A stretch of 64,000 bases of DNA, from contig JAFXQO010000003.1 in NCBI GenBank assembly GCA_017527065.1, forward strand, positions 1 through 64,000, written 5' to 3'. The notes under the pieces are model-generated. The model was not told the DNA's origin, did not search any database, and saw only the letters and a list, made by a program, of their open reading frames with translations. A program made the position numbers and the translations under genes. The stretch is from Clostridia bacterium (GTDB taxonomy: Bacteria; Bacillota; Clostridia; Christensenellales; Aristaeellaceae). Position 1 is the first letter of the stretch. Every line of letters begins with the position of its first letter. Positions 26,667-35,667 of the stretch are shown here, one piece after another.

Positions 26667-28283
26667 TTATTCGCTTATCGCGCCGCCGTGGGCGCCGAGC
26701 AGCGCCTCGGCCACGCGCATGCCGTCCACCGCGGCGGAGAGGATGCCGCCGGCGTAGCCCGCGCCTTCGCCGCAGGGAAAGAGGCCGCGCAGGCTCACGC
26801 TCTGGCAGTCGTCGCCCCGCAGGATGCGCACCGGGGAGGAGGAGCGCGTCTCCACGCCCGTGAGCAGCGCGCCGGGCGAGGCGAAGCCGGCCAGCTGCCG
26901 GTCCATTTTTTGAAGCGCCAGCCGCATGGTCTCCGTCACGAAGCCGGGCAGGCACTCGGACAGGTCTGCGTAGGTCACGCCGGGGCGGTAGGTGGGCTCC
27001 ACGTCGCCGCAGCCGGTCGACCTGACGCCCCGCAAGAAGTCGCCCGCGCGCTGGGCCGGGGCGCGGTAATCGCCGCCGCCCAGCTCGAACGCGGCCTTTT
27101 CCCACAGCCGCTGGAACCGCACGCCGGCCAGCGGATCGTCGCCGCCGAAATCCTCCGGCTCGACGCCCACCAGCAGCGCGCTGTTGGCGTTTTGCCCGTC
27201 CCGCGCGAAGGCGGACATGCCGTTGGTCACCACGCCGCCCGCCTCGCTGGCCGCGGCCACCACTTGGCCGCCGGGGCACATGCAGAAGGTGTAGGCCGAG
27301 CGGCCGTTTGGCAGGCGGACGCTCAGCTTGTAGTCCGCCGCGCCGAGCGCCGGATGGGACGCCGCCGCGCCGTACTGGCTGCGGTCGATCATCTTCTGGC
27401 TGTGTTCGATGCGCGCGCCGATGGAGAAGGGCTTGCGCGCCATGCGCACGCCGAGGGCGTTCAGCGCCTCGAAAGTGTCCCGCGCGCTGTGGCCGATGGC
27501 CAGCACGACGCCGTCTGCGGGCAGGGTTTCCCGCGCGCCGTCCGCCGTCTCAAGGATCGCCGCGGCTATGCGCCCACCCTCAACTTCCAGCCCCACGAGC
27601 CGCGTCTCGAAGCGAACCTCGCCGCCGAGGGAAACGATCTTTTCCCGCAGCGCCTTCACCACGCCGGGCAGCCGGTCGGTGCCGATGTGGGGCTTGGCGA
27701 GGTACAGGATCTCCTCCGGCGCGCCGCACTCGCAGAGGATCCTCAGCGCCATGGCGCAGCGGGGATCGCTGATGCCGGTGGTGAGCTTGCCGTCGGAGAA
27801 CGCGCCAGCGCCGCCCTCGCCGAACTGCACGTTCGAGCGCGGGTTGAACGCGCCGCCCGACCAGAAGGACGCCACCGCCGCCGCGCGCCGCGCCACGTCC
27901 TGCCCGCGCTCGACGACGATGGGCCGCGCGCCGCTCAGCGCCAGCGTGTACGCCGCGAACAGCCCCGCCGGGCCGAGACCCACCACGACCGGCCGGTTTT
28001 CAAACCGCGCCCCGGAAATCGGGCGCAGGACCGGCTCGGGCCTGGCCGGCGCGGCCTGCACGCCGCGGGGCAGCCGGGCGAGGACCTTCTTTTCGTCGCC
28101 GCGAAGCGCCACGTCCAGCGCCATGACAAAGTGGACGTCGCCCTTGTCCCGCGCGTCGACCGACTTCTTCGCGACGCGCGCGCTTTCAACCAGCCCCCGC
28201 GCGTTCAGCTTCGCCTCCGCCGCCTTCAGGAGCGACGAAGGGGTGTAATCGAGCGGAACCTTCAGATTGCTCAAACGGATCAT
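26667..28283 (-). CDS. FAD-dependent dehydrogenase-like protein (COG2509 family)
   Basis: 538 residues. After an N-terminal alpha/beta domain of about 95 residues (IRLSNLKVPLDYTPSSLLKA), VVVGLGPAGLFAAYTLALSG is the FAD dinucleotide loop, followed by VERGQDVARRA, FGEGGAGAFSDGKL and the C-terminal CGEGAGYAGGILSAAVDG that closes on the flavin. This is a widespread uncharacterised oxidoreductase family. GGAGG is 4 bases before the ATG; a longer frame upstream only translates repeat copy B. It is downstream of a BaiN-type flavoprotein in the same operon. Confidence 0.88.
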   Translation of the reverse strand: MIRLSNLKVPLDYTPSSLLKAAEAKLNARGLVESARVAKKSVDARDKGDVHFVMALDVALRGDEKKVLARLPRGVQAAPARPEPVLRPISGARFENRPVVVGLGPAGLFAAYTLALSGARPIVVERGQDVARRAAAVASFWSGGAFNPRSNVQFGEGGAGAFSDGKLTTGISDPRCAMALRILCECGAPEEILYLAKPHIGTDRLPGVVKALREKIVSLGGEVRFETRLVGLEVEGGRIAAAILETADGARETLPADGVVLAIGHSARDTFEALNALGVRMARKPFSIGARIEHSQKMIDRSQYGAAASHPALGAADYKLSVRLPNGRSAYTFCMCPGGQVVAAASEAGGVVTNGMSAFARDGQNANSALLVGVEPEDFGGDDPLAGVRFQRLWEKAAFELGGGDYRAPAQRAGDFLRGVRSTGCGDVEPTYRPGVTYADLSECLPGFVTETMRLALQKMDRQLAGFASPGALLTGVETRSSSPVRILRGDDCQSVSLRGLFPCGEGAGYAGGILSAAVDGMRVAEALLGAHGGAISE

Positions 28284-28305
28284 ACAGCCTCCGGAAGATG
28301 AGAAT

Positions 28306-28405
28306 AATGGGGAATTGGAAAGGGGGAAATTATAATTTGCTCTCAGGGAACTGGCGGGGGTCGCCTTCGTCCCGCGCGGCCTCAGCCGCGCCTCAATTCC
28401 CCATT
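28306..28405 (-). repeat. Dispersed operon-junction repeat, copy B (100 bases)
   Basis: Ends are AATGGGGAATTG (28306-28317) and its perfect inverse CAATTCCCCATT (28394-28405). The hairpin GCGCGGC-CTCA-GCCGCGC is at 28374-28391. Read on the minus strand it begins in the last codons of the BaiN-type gene, gives that gene its stop, and ends just before the ribosome site of the next gene, exactly as copy A does between ispG and polC. Confidence 0.85.
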
Positions 28406-29650
28406 CGCGATGGCCGCGGCTTCGCCCGCGGCCATCGCGCTCGCCCACGCCCATTGCAGGTTGAAGCCGCCGCAGTCGCCGTCGATGTCGTAGAGCTCGC
28501 CGGTGACGTAGAGGCCGGGGACGAGGCGGGATTCCATGGTGTCGGGGTCGAAGTCGGCGGTGCGGACGCCGCCGGCGGTCACCTGCGCCTGCTCGAAGCC
28601 CTGGGTGCCGGTGACGGGCAGCGTCCAGCCGGTCAGGAGCGCGGCGAGGGATGAGAGCTGGCCGTCGGTCATTTCGGCGACGGGTGTCGCCAGGGGCAGG
28701 GGGCAGGCGCGCTTGACGAGGGTCTGGCCCAGGCGCTTGTTCACGAGGCCGGTGAGGAAGTTTTCCAGCGGCCGCGCGGCCAGCGTGGCCCGGCGGGACA
28801 GGAGCAGCGCCCGCGCTTCTTCCTCCGGCAGGGGCAGTATGTGCAGCCGCGCCGAAACGGGCGGGGGATTCCGCCGGGCCAGCGCCGTGCTGGCGACGCG
28901 GGAAAGCTGCATGACGGCGATGCCGCTGAGGCCGTATTCGGTGAAGAGGACCTCGCCGGTCTCGCCGCGCACGGGGCGGCCGTCCACGAGGATGTCGATC
29001 CGGCCGTCGTATCTGACGCCCTTGAGGGCCCGCACGGCGGCGGGGTCGGTCTTTAACTGCACCAGCGCGGGCAGGCGGGGCGTCGCGCGGTGGCCCAGCG
29101 CCTCGAGCAGCCGGTAGCCGGAGGCGCTGCCGCCCAGACTTGGCACGGTCAGCCCGCCGGTCGCCACGATCACGCGGCCGGCGCGGGCCTCCCGGCCGTC
29201 CTTCGCGCGGACGCGCCAGGTTTTGCCGGCCCGTTCCAGCGCCGCCGCCTCAAATTCGCAGATTTCCGGTATGCCGCGTTCGGCGAGGGAGAGGCGCAGC
29301 GCGTCCACCACGGAGGAGGCCTGCCCGCTCATGGGGTAGACCCGGCCGCCGTCTTCCACGACGGGATAAACGCCGTATTCCTCGAAGCGCGCCATGACGG
29401 CCCTCGGCGGGAAGCGGCGCATGGCGCTCTCCATGAAGGCCACGTCGCCGTGGTAGTCGGCGGGGGATGCGTTTATGTTTGTGAGGTTGCAGCGGCCGTT
29501 GCCGGTGGCCATGAGCTTCTTGCCCACGCGGGGCAGCCGCTCCAGCACGCCGATTTTCAGCGCGGGGCTTTTTCGGTGCGCCGCCAGCGCGGCCATCAGC
29601 CCGGAGGCCCCGCCGCCGATCACGGCGATGTCGAAGGACAAATCGTTCAT
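28382..29650 (-). CDS. BaiN/HI0933-type FAD flavoprotein
   Basis: 422 residues, NAD(P)/FAD oxidoreductase of the HI0933 family, which includes the bile-acid reductase BaiN. IAVIGGGASGLMAALAAH is the FAD loop, VGKKLMATGNGRCNLTN is the family signature, and GLYVTGELYDIDGDCGGFNL, ahead of the final tail, the C-terminal flavin site. GGAG is 7 bases before the ATG at 29650. The last residues ANGELRRG and the stop are encoded by repeat copy B. Substrate unknown. Confidence 0.9.
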   Translation of the reverse strand: MNDLSFDIAVIGGGASGLMAALAAHRKSPALKIGVLERLPRVGKKLMATGNGRCNLTNINASPADYHGDVAFMESAMRRFPPRAVMARFEEYGVYPVVEDGGRVYPMSGQASSVVDALRLSLAERGIPEICEFEAAALERAGKTWRVRAKDGREARAGRVIVATGGLTVPSLGGSASGYRLLEALGHRATPRLPALVQLKTDPAAVRALKGVRYDGRIDILVDGRPVRGETGEVLFTEYGLSGIAVMQLSRVASTALARRNPPPVSARLHILPLPEEEARALLLSRRATLAARPLENFLTGLVNKRLGQTLVKRACPLPLATPVAEMTDGQLSSLAALLTGWTLPVTGTQGFEQAQVTAGGVRTADFDPDTMESRLVPGLYVTGELYDIDGDCGGFNLQWAWASAMAAGEAAAIANGELRRG

Positions 29651-29662
29651 GGGGGACTCCAA

Positions 29663-30118
29663 TCAGTCAATCGCGAATCGGAAAACGCACTTGCGGGTCT
29701 CGCCGGATTGCACGCGCATGTCGCTGTCTTCCGGCAGTTCGGCGATTTCGAGAAGTTCCCCGCCCAGCCGCTCGCAGGTGCGGCGGGAGGCGGCGTTCTC
29801 CGGGTTGCATGTGACGATGAGGTAGGGCATATCGTGCTTCTTCGCCAGCTGAAACAGCAGGCGGCAGGCCTTTTCCGCGTAGTGATGGCCGCGGTAGGGT
29901 TCCTCCACGCGGTAGCCGATGTGTCCGCCGTAGTAAAGCCTGTCGTTGTAGCCCAGCCGCAGGTCGCACGCGCCCATTTTCTCTCCCGCCGGATCGCAGA
30001 TGTCGAAGTGATACGCGGGCACCCAGCCCCTTTCGGGATTCGCTGGGGCGGCGTGGTTCAGGGAGAGGGTGATCTCATCGGTTTTCAGGAAAGACGTGTC
30101 GAGAAAATCCGTCGTCAT
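29663..30118 (-). CDS. GNAT-like acetyltransferase
   Basis: 151 residues. GGHIGYRVEEPYRGHHYAEK carries the acetyl-CoA loop (Arg-Gly-His-His-Tyr-Ala, a variant of RGxGxA), and LIVTCNPENAASRRTCERLG is the conserved C-terminal half. The N-terminus LSLNHAAPANPERGWVPAYH suggests the group in which a small metabolite is the acceptor. The ATG overlaps the stop of helD (ATGA), and the gene ends 12 bases before the BaiN-type start, so helD, this gene and the two flavoproteins appear to form one unit. Confidence 0.8.
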   Translation of the reverse strand: MTTDFLDTSFLKTDEITLSLNHAAPANPERGWVPAYHFDICDPAGEKMGACDLRLGYNDRLYYGGHIGYRVEEPYRGHHYAEKACRLLFQLAKKHDMPYLIVTCNPENAASRRTCERLGGELLEIAELPEDSDMRVQSGETRKCVFRFAID

Positions 30119-32244
30119 ACGCCGCCCTCCTCCGTACAGTCATAGACCGCCAGCTTATGCAGCGCGCGCGTGCAGGCGGTGTAGAGCCTGCGGCCCTCGT
30201 CCGGCGTGCGCTCGAGGTTCATCGGCCACACCACGGCCACCGCGTCGAACTCCAGACCCTTGACCAGGTTCAGGCAGCCGACCGTGACGCCCGCGTCCTC
30301 CAGCTCGTTTTCGTCGCCGGTGAGCAGGAACGAACCCTTGATTTCACCCGCCAGCGCCTCGGCCTCCTTCTGCGTGCGGCAGACGACCGCCGCGCGCTTC
30401 ACGCCGCCGGAGAGCCACGCGGCGAGCCGCTGGCGCAGTCGTTCGATGTCGAAGCGCTCCTCCGTGGGCGCTTCGCCGCTGCGGCCCACGCTCTGGGGCA
30501 CGGCGGCGTCCTCGGGCAGGAAGGCGGCGCAGTAGGCGGCGATCTCCTGGGTGGAGCGGTATCCGCGGGTGAGGGTGAGGTGCGGCGCGTCGGGCTGGCC
30601 CAGCAGCGCGCCCCAGGTCTCGGGGCGGCAGTCCGGCAGGCCGGGCAGCGTGCGCTGGTTCGGGTCGCCCAGGAGGGTCATGCTGGCCTTGGGGAAGTAC
30701 AGCGCCAGCAGCCGCAGCGCGATGTCCGGGTAGTCCTGCGCCTCGTCCACCAGCAGGGTGAGGATGTCGGTGTCGGCCCTGGCGCAGCCCAGCCGCAGGG
30801 CCAGGTAGGCGATGCCCGGCGCGTCCTCGTGCCAGACGAGGCCGGCCTCGGCGTTTTCGCGTGCGGCGTCGCGCAGGGGCTTGGGCGCGGTCCTGAGGGC
30901 GTCGGCGTACAGCGCGGCGGGATTGATGGTGAGCATCTTCTTCAGCTGCGCGCGCACCGGGTGCAGCCTCTGGGCCACGGCCATGCGCGTGGCAAATTCC
31001 AGGTCCCTGTTCTTGTAGGAATCGACGAGCTGTTTTTCGTAGACGGAGTAGAGGGACTTTTCCAGGTCCTCCAGTTCCGAATCAAGCCGCACGCGGATGC
31101 GGTTCACCCGCTGCGCGGGGGTGAGGATCGACAGCTCGGTCTGATACATGCGCGTCAGCTCCGTGCGGGAGAACAGCAGGCGCTTGCCGAGGTACACGTC
31201 CGAAAAGGCGGGGCCGCGCTCGCGGAAGCGGTCCGCCGCGGCGTCGAGCAGGCGGATGATCCGCCCGTCCGCCTTCCAGGCCACGCTCTGCCGCCGCAGG
31301 TCGCCCAGCGGGTCGAGCAGCGCCTCATATTGCCTGAGCGGCGGTTCCACCTTGCGGCCCAGTATGCCCGAGACGACCTTGCTGAGGGTCATGGCACGGG
31401 TGTTTTCCTCGCCCAGATCGGGCAGCACGGTGGATATGTACTCGATGAAGGCGTTGGTGGGGGAGAGTACGCAGATGTGCTTGGCGTCCAGACTGTCGCG
31501 GTGCCGGTAGAGCAGGTAGGCCGCGCGGTGCATGGCCACGCTGGTCTTGCCCGAGCCCGCGCCGCCGGTCACGGAGAGCACCTTGGACTGCTCATAGCGG
31601 ATGGCCTGATTCTGCTCGGACTGGATGGTGGACACGATCTGGCGCATGTGCGCGCTGGTCGCGCCGGAGAGGATGTCCAGCAGCATGCTGTCGTCGATGC
31701 TGTAGTCGGTGTTGACGAAGTATTTGAGGTGGCCCTTCTCCATGGCGTACTGGCGCTTCAGGGTGAGCTCGCCCTCGATGAGGCCGGACGGGCTCTCGAA
31801 CGAAGCCCTGCCGGGCATGGCGTCATAGTACAGCGCGCAGATGGGGGCGCGCCAGTCGTGCACGAGCAGGCCGTTGTTCGCGGGATCGCGCAGGCTGTAC
31901 AGCCCGATGACGATCTTCTCCGGCCCCGCCTCGCCCTTCTCGAAGAAGTCTATGCGGGCGAAGAAGGGGCTCGACACCATCTTCTCATACTGCGCCATGC
32001 GCCGCTCGAGGAATTCGCGCTGGGCGGCGAAGCGGCTCACCTCGATGTCCAGCTGCTCCAGCTCCCGCGGCGAGAGCGCGGTGGGCTTCATGCGCAGTTC
32101 GTCCCAGGCGTCCGCGAGGATCATATGGATCGTTTCGTTCTTGAAATCCGCGTGGCTGCGCGCGCTCTCGATCACGGCGCACAGAACCTGCTGCACGCGG
32201 GCGGTGTATTCCTTTTCCCGCATGAGTTCGGTTTCATAATCCAT
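30115..32244 (-). CDS. helD: HelD-type superfamily 1 helicase, RNA polymerase recycling factor
   Basis: Removes stalled RNA polymerase from DNA in Gram-positive bacteria. 709 residues. A charged coiled-coil N-terminus (to about residue 90) corresponds to the arm that enters the secondary channel; VLSVTGGAGSGKTSVAMHRA is Walker A, LLVDEAQDYPDIALRLL the DEAQ helicase motif II, and GDPNQRTLPG and LTRGYRSTQEIA motifs III and IV. VKGLEFDAVAVVWP and YTACTRALHKL are motifs V and VI. GGGAGGGA precedes the ATG. Confidence 0.93.
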   Translation of the reverse strand: MDYETELMREKEYTARVQQVLCAVIESARSHADFKNETIHMILADAWDELRMKPTALSPRELEQLDIEVSRFAAQREFLERRMAQYEKMVSSPFFARIDFFEKGEAGPEKIVIGLYSLRDPANNGLLVHDWRAPICALYYDAMPGRASFESPSGLIEGELTLKRQYAMEKGHLKYFVNTDYSIDDSMLLDILSGATSAHMRQIVSTIQSEQNQAIRYEQSKVLSVTGGAGSGKTSVAMHRAAYLLYRHRDSLDAKHICVLSPTNAFIEYISTVLPDLGEENTRAMTLSKVVSGILGRKVEPPLRQYEALLDPLGDLRRQSVAWKADGRIIRLLDAAADRFRERGPAFSDVYLGKRLLFSRTELTRMYQTELSILTPAQRVNRIRVRLDSELEDLEKSLYSVYEKQLVDSYKNRDLEFATRMAVAQRLHPVRAQLKKMLTINPAALYADALRTAPKPLRDAARENAEAGLVWHEDAPGIAYLALRLGCARADTDILTLLVDEAQDYPDIALRLLALYFPKASMTLLGDPNQRTLPGLPDCRPETWGALLGQPDAPHLTLTRGYRSTQEIAAYCAAFLPEDAAVPQSVGRSGEAPTEERFDIERLRQRLAAWLSGGVKRAAVVCRTQKEAEALAGEIKGSFLLTGDENELEDAGVTVGCLNLVKGLEFDAVAVVWPMNLERTPDEGRRLYTACTRALHKLAVYDCTEEGGV

Positions 32245-32287
32245 ACCCTATCCCTCCCTGCCGCCAGGCCGGTATAATTAAATCATA

Positions 32288-32338
32288 TTATACACCAATT
32301 TGCCGCGCTTGACAATTCACGCGACGGAAAAAATACTT
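32288..32338. promoter_or_regulatory. Divergent promoters of helD and the GH127 gene sharing one -35 site
   Basis: Plus strand: TTGACA (32310-32315), 17-base spacer, AATACT (32333-32338). Minus strand: TTGTCA (32316-32311), 17-base spacer, TATAAT (32293-32288). The two -35 hexamers overlap by five bases, so polymerase could bind only one way at a time. Confidence 0.65.
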
Positions 32339-32431
32339 GCCTGAAAGTCCACCTTTTTAGCAGGATTTGAACCGGGCGCGTCGTATTATCTCAAGAAAGG
32401 ATCACATCGACGCGGCGGGAGGGGAAGGATC

Positions 32432-34225
32432 ATGAGCAGGCTGCCCATGCAGTGGATCGACAACAACGAAAAGAACAGGATTCCGGACAGGCTGTTTACG
32501 CCGCTCTACGGCGTCAACCTCACGGGGGGCCTGTTTGAGCGGGTGTTCCGCCGCAACGCCGAGTTCCTGAAGAAGATCAGCGTGGACGCCGCGCTGTACT
32601 GGTTCCGCCGCCGCGCCGGCAAGGCCGCCCCCGGCCAGCCCTACCGCGGCCATTTCGAGGACAACATCAAGGGCCAGACGGCGGGGCTCCTGCTGATGGG
32701 CGCGGGCAACATCCTCCGCTGGGAGGAGAACGCCGCCATGCGGAAGCTGGTCGATACGCTGGTGTCGGAGATCAAAGCGTGCAGCCTGCCGGACGGCTAC
32801 CTCATGGCCGTGCCCGAAGAGCAGTTCGGCACGCTGGAATACCCGCACTACGTGCGCATCTGGCTGACCTACGGCCTGTGGGCCGCGGCCCTGGGCGGCA
32901 ACGAAGAGGCCGCCGGCATGCTGCGCCGCTGGCAGGACTGGTTCAACACCTGCGACGACCTGCCCATCATCCGCTACCTCACGCTGGCGTTCCAGGGCGT
33001 GGTGTGCAGCCCCTTTGTGTTCAACACGCCCCTGGGCAAATGGGAGGACATCGACACCACCGTCCGGTACTATGAGGAGGACTGGCGGCTGGGCCAGTTC
33101 ATCATGCGCGAGAAGGACGCCGTGGGCACGCGCCGGCAGCCGGGCGTCGAGCCGCACCCCCACGGCACGGAGCTGGAGGCGCTGGAAGGCTACCTCGACC
33201 TGTATCGCGCCACCGGCAAGCACTACTACCTGCGGGCCGTCATGGAGGCCTATGAGATGTACCGCCGGGACTGGCAGCACGTGGGCGGCGGCATCGTGCT
33301 GTGCGAATATCAGGATTCCTATCCTGGCTGCAACTGGCTGGCGCCGAACCGCGCCTACAACGAGCTGTGCTGCTCCTCGTTCTGGATCTTCCTCAACCAG
33401 CGGCTGCACCGGCTGTATCCCGACGAGGAGAGATATGTCGCGGAGATGGAGAAATCTATCTACAACGTGGCCATCGCCAACCAGCAGGGCGAGGCGGGCA
33501 TCCGCTATCACGCCTGGATCGACGGCCACAAGCAGCAGGGCGGGCTGGTCCACTGCTGCTGCGGCGTGGGAACGCGCCTGTTCGCCATGCTGCCGGAGTT
33601 CCTCTACAGCGTCGCGCCGGACGCCCTCTCCGTGGACATGTACGCCGCGTCCCGCTTCGTCTGGCGGCGCGGCGCGGGCGAGGTCCGGGTGCGCATGGAA
33701 ACCGATATGCCCTATGACTGCGCCGTGACGCTGGCCGTCGAGACCGGCGCGCCGCAGCGCTTCGCCCTCAGGCTGCGCATCCCCGGCTGGACGGACGGCG
33801 ACGTGGCTGTGTCCGTGGGCGGCGAGACGTATATCGGCGCGCCGAGAAGTTATCTCGTGATCGAGCGGGAATGGGCGGGGGAAACGGTTCTCTCCTTCCG
33901 CCTGCCCTTCGCCTGGCGGCAGACGTGCTACACCGGCGCGGAGGAAAGGCGCGACCTGCGCGCCGAACCGCCCGTCGAATACAGCCGCTGGGCCCTGGAA
34001 TACGGCCCGCTGCTCATGGCCGTGACCGGCGGCGAGGCGAACCCCTTCGAGCGGGAGGGCGTGATACTGCCCATCGACCCGGCGCGTTACGTCGAGGCGC
34101 TGCGCCCGGCCGGCGCGCCGCTGCATTTCGAAATCGAGGGCTGCGCGCCGCATACGCTGATGCCGTATTTTGAAATCGACGGCGAGCGCTTCAGCTGTTA
34201 TCCGCTGTTTCCGGCCGCGCAGTGA
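32432..34225 (+). CDS. Beta-L-arabinofuranosidase, GH127 family (DUF1680)
   Basis: Cleaves beta-linked arabinofuranose, such as that on plant extensins. 597 residues, no signal peptide. The N-terminal (alpha/alpha)6 barrel includes GHFEDNIKGQTAGLLLMGAG; the zinc-thiolate catalytic site of GH127 is recognisable in AYNELCCSSFW and VHCCCGVGTRL, where a Glu and Cys residues bind the metal and one Cys is the nucleophile. Beta-sandwich domains fill the last 200 residues (LRLRIPGWTDGDVAVSVGG). GGGAGGGGAAGG precedes the ATG. An Rrf2 regulator follows 21 bases later. Confidence 0.9.
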   Translation: MSRLPMQWIDNNEKNRIPDRLFTPLYGVNLTGGLFERVFRRNAEFLKKISVDAALYWFRRRAGKAAPGQPYRGHFEDNIKGQTAGLLLMGAGNILRWEENAAMRKLVDTLVSEIKACSLPDGYLMAVPEEQFGTLEYPHYVRIWLTYGLWAAALGGNEEAAGMLRRWQDWFNTCDDLPIIRYLTLAFQGVVCSPFVFNTPLGKWEDIDTTVRYYEEDWRLGQFIMREKDAVGTRRQPGVEPHPHGTELEALEGYLDLYRATGKHYYLRAVMEAYEMYRRDWQHVGGGIVLCEYQDSYPGCNWLAPNRAYNELCCSSFWIFLNQRLHRLYPDEERYVAEMEKSIYNVAIANQQGEAGIRYHAWIDGHKQQGGLVHCCCGVGTRLFAMLPEFLYSVAPDALSVDMYAASRFVWRRGAGEVRVRMETDMPYDCAVTLAVETGAPQRFALRLRIPGWTDGDVAVSVGGETYIGAPRSYLVIEREWAGETVLSFRLPFAWRQTCYTGAEERRDLRAEPPVEYSRWALEYGPLLMAVTGGEANPFEREGVILPIDPARYVEALRPAGAPLHFEIEGCAPHTLMPYFEIDGERFSCYPLFPAAQ

Positions 34226-34246
34226 CGGCCGCGGGGAGATGATGAG

Positions 34247-34669
34247 ATGAAGATTTCGACAAAGGGCCGCTACGCGCTGCGCATGATGATCGACACCGCT
34301 CAGAACCAGGACAGGGGCTTCGTGGCGCTCAAGGACATCGCCGAACGGCAGGATATTTCCAAAAAATACCTCGAGCAGATCGTGCTCCAGCTGACGCAGG
34401 CCGGCATGCTGCGGGCCAGCCGCGGGCATCAGGGCGGCTACATGCTGACCGAGCCGCCGGAGAAATACACCGTCGGGGCGATCCTGCGGGCGGTGGAGGG
34501 GCCCCTCAGCCCCGTGGCCTGCCTCGACCAGCAGCCGAACCAGTGCGAGCGCTGCGATTTTTGCCTCACGCTGCCGGTGTGGGAGGGGCTGCAGGCGGTC
34601 GTGGAGCGCTATCTCGACGGCATCACATTGAAGGACGTGATCGAGGGGAACGTGCCCCGCGAAGGATAA
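34247..34669 (+). CDS. Rrf2 family transcriptional regulator, IscR-like
   Basis: 140 residues, winged-helix repressor that may sense iron-sulfur status. MKISTKGRYALRMMIDTAQN and ISKKYLEQIVLQLTQAGMLR with SRGHQGGYMLTEPPE are the Rrf2 DNA-binding part. Cysteines C92, C100, C103 and C106 (CLDQQPNQCERCDFC) could bind a cluster as in IscR. In many Clostridia it precedes iscS/iscU; here it follows a GH127 gene and is followed by a terminator, so its targets are not adjacent. Confidence 0.92.
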   Translation: MKISTKGRYALRMMIDTAQNQDRGFVALKDIAERQDISKKYLEQIVLQLTQAGMLRASRGHQGGYMLTEPPEKYTVGAILRAVEGPLSPVACLDQQPNQCERCDFCLTLPVWEGLQAVVERYLDGITLKDVIEGNVPREG

Positions 34670-34685
34670 TGGGACAGGATGATCA

Positions 34686-34718
34686 AACGCCCGCCCGGTT
34701 CATTGCCGGGCGGGCGTT
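34686..34718. terminator. Bidirectional terminator between the Rrf2 gene and the ROK kinase
   Basis: AACGCCCGCCCGG (34686-34698), 7-base loop, CCGGGCGGGCGTT (34706-34718): a perfect 13-base stem. Confidence 0.85.
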
Positions 34719-34737
34719 CGCGGAATTGCTTTGTTTC

Positions 34738-35667
34738 TTACTTTCCTAACATGGCTGCGCCGATGATGCCGGCGTCGTTGCCGAGGGTCGCGAGTTCTAC
34801 GCGGGCGTAGGGCATGGTCTTGTAGAAGACCTTCTTGGCCAGCTTCTCGCGCACGGGCTTCACCAGGAACTCGCCCGCCGCGGACACGCCGCCGCCGATG
34901 GCGATGACCTCCGGGTCGATGAAGTTGATGATGTTCACCAGGCCCACGGCCAGGTGCTCGGTGTACTCGTCGAACACCTCCAGCGCGGCCTTGTCGCCGG
35001 CCTTCGCGGCGTCGATGACCGTCTTGGCGGAAATGCTCTTCGCCTCGTTCAGCACGGATTCGGGGTGCTTCTTCGCCGCCTCGGTGCCCATGCGGATGAG
35101 CGCGGTGGCGCTGGCGTAGCGCTCCCAGCAGCCGCGGTTGCCGCAGGTGCACAGTTCGCCCCCGGCTACGGTGATCATGTGGCCCAGCTCGCTGCCCACG
35201 CCGTGGGCGCCGGAATACACCTTGCCGTCGATGACCACGCCGCCGCCCACGCCGGTGCCCAGGGTGAGGAACACGCTGCTCTTGGCGCCCGCGCTCACGC
35301 CCGCCACATTCTCGGCCAGCGTGGCTACGGTGGCGTCGTTGTCCACGTAGACGGGCTTGTCGATGACCTTCTGCATCAGCTGGATGACCGGCACGTCGTG
35401 CCAGCCGAGGTTGGTGCAGAACGGCACGCGGCCGGTGCGCGGGTCCAGCACGCCGGGAATGCCGATGCCGATGGACTTGACCTCGTCCAGCGACACGCCG
35501 GCCTTTTCGATGGCCTTCAGGGCCAGGTGCGCCATGTTCTCCACAACGGCCTCATGGCCGCGCTCCACCTGGGTGGGGCAGTCCACCTTGCTGATGATCT
35601 TGCCCTGCTCGTCCACCACGCCCGCCTTCAGGTTGGTGCCGCCCACGTCGATGCCCACGTAATACAT
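34738..35667 (-). CDS. ROK family glucokinase
   Basis: Phosphorylates glucose or a related sugar. 309 residues from the ATG at 35667. YYVGIDVGGTNLKAGVVDEQ is the ATP phosphate loop; VDNDATVATLAE and LTLGTGVGGGVVIDGKV are ROK core segments; GSELGHMITV with CTCGNRGCWERYAS holds the zinc site CxCGxxGCxE. AAAGGGAGG lies 8 bases before this ATG, so an independent start is well supported. The same frame continues without a stop into a GNAT domain upstream. It is in the hprK operon, so glucose phosphorylation and carbon-catabolite control are linked. Confidence 0.93.
   Translation of the reverse strand: MYYVGIDVGGTNLKAGVVDEQGKIISKVDCPTQVERGHEAVVENMAHLALKAIEKAGVSLDEVKSIGIGIPGVLDPRTGRVPFCTNLGWHDVPVIQLMQKVIDKPVYVDNDATVATLAENVAGVSAGAKSSVFLTLGTGVGGGVVIDGKVYSGAHGVGSELGHMITVAGGELCTCGNRGCWERYASATALIRMGTEAAKKHPESVLNEAKSISAKTVIDAAKAGDKAALEVFDEYTEHLAVGLVNIINFIDPEVIAIGGGVSAAGEFLVKPVREKLAKKVFYKTMPYARVELATLGNDAGIIGAAMLGK

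Noticed and set aside
28284-28454. N-terminal extension of the COG2509-type flavoprotein
   Set aside because: It translates repeat copy B and the end of the upstream gene; the ATG at 28283 has a GGAGG just before it.
30157-32277. 706-codon plus-strand frame opposite helD
   Set aside because: Antisense shadow: the minus strand has full helicase motifs. The same applies to the frames at 14707-16623, 22572-24380, 26688-28301, 32402-34429 and 61434-63809.
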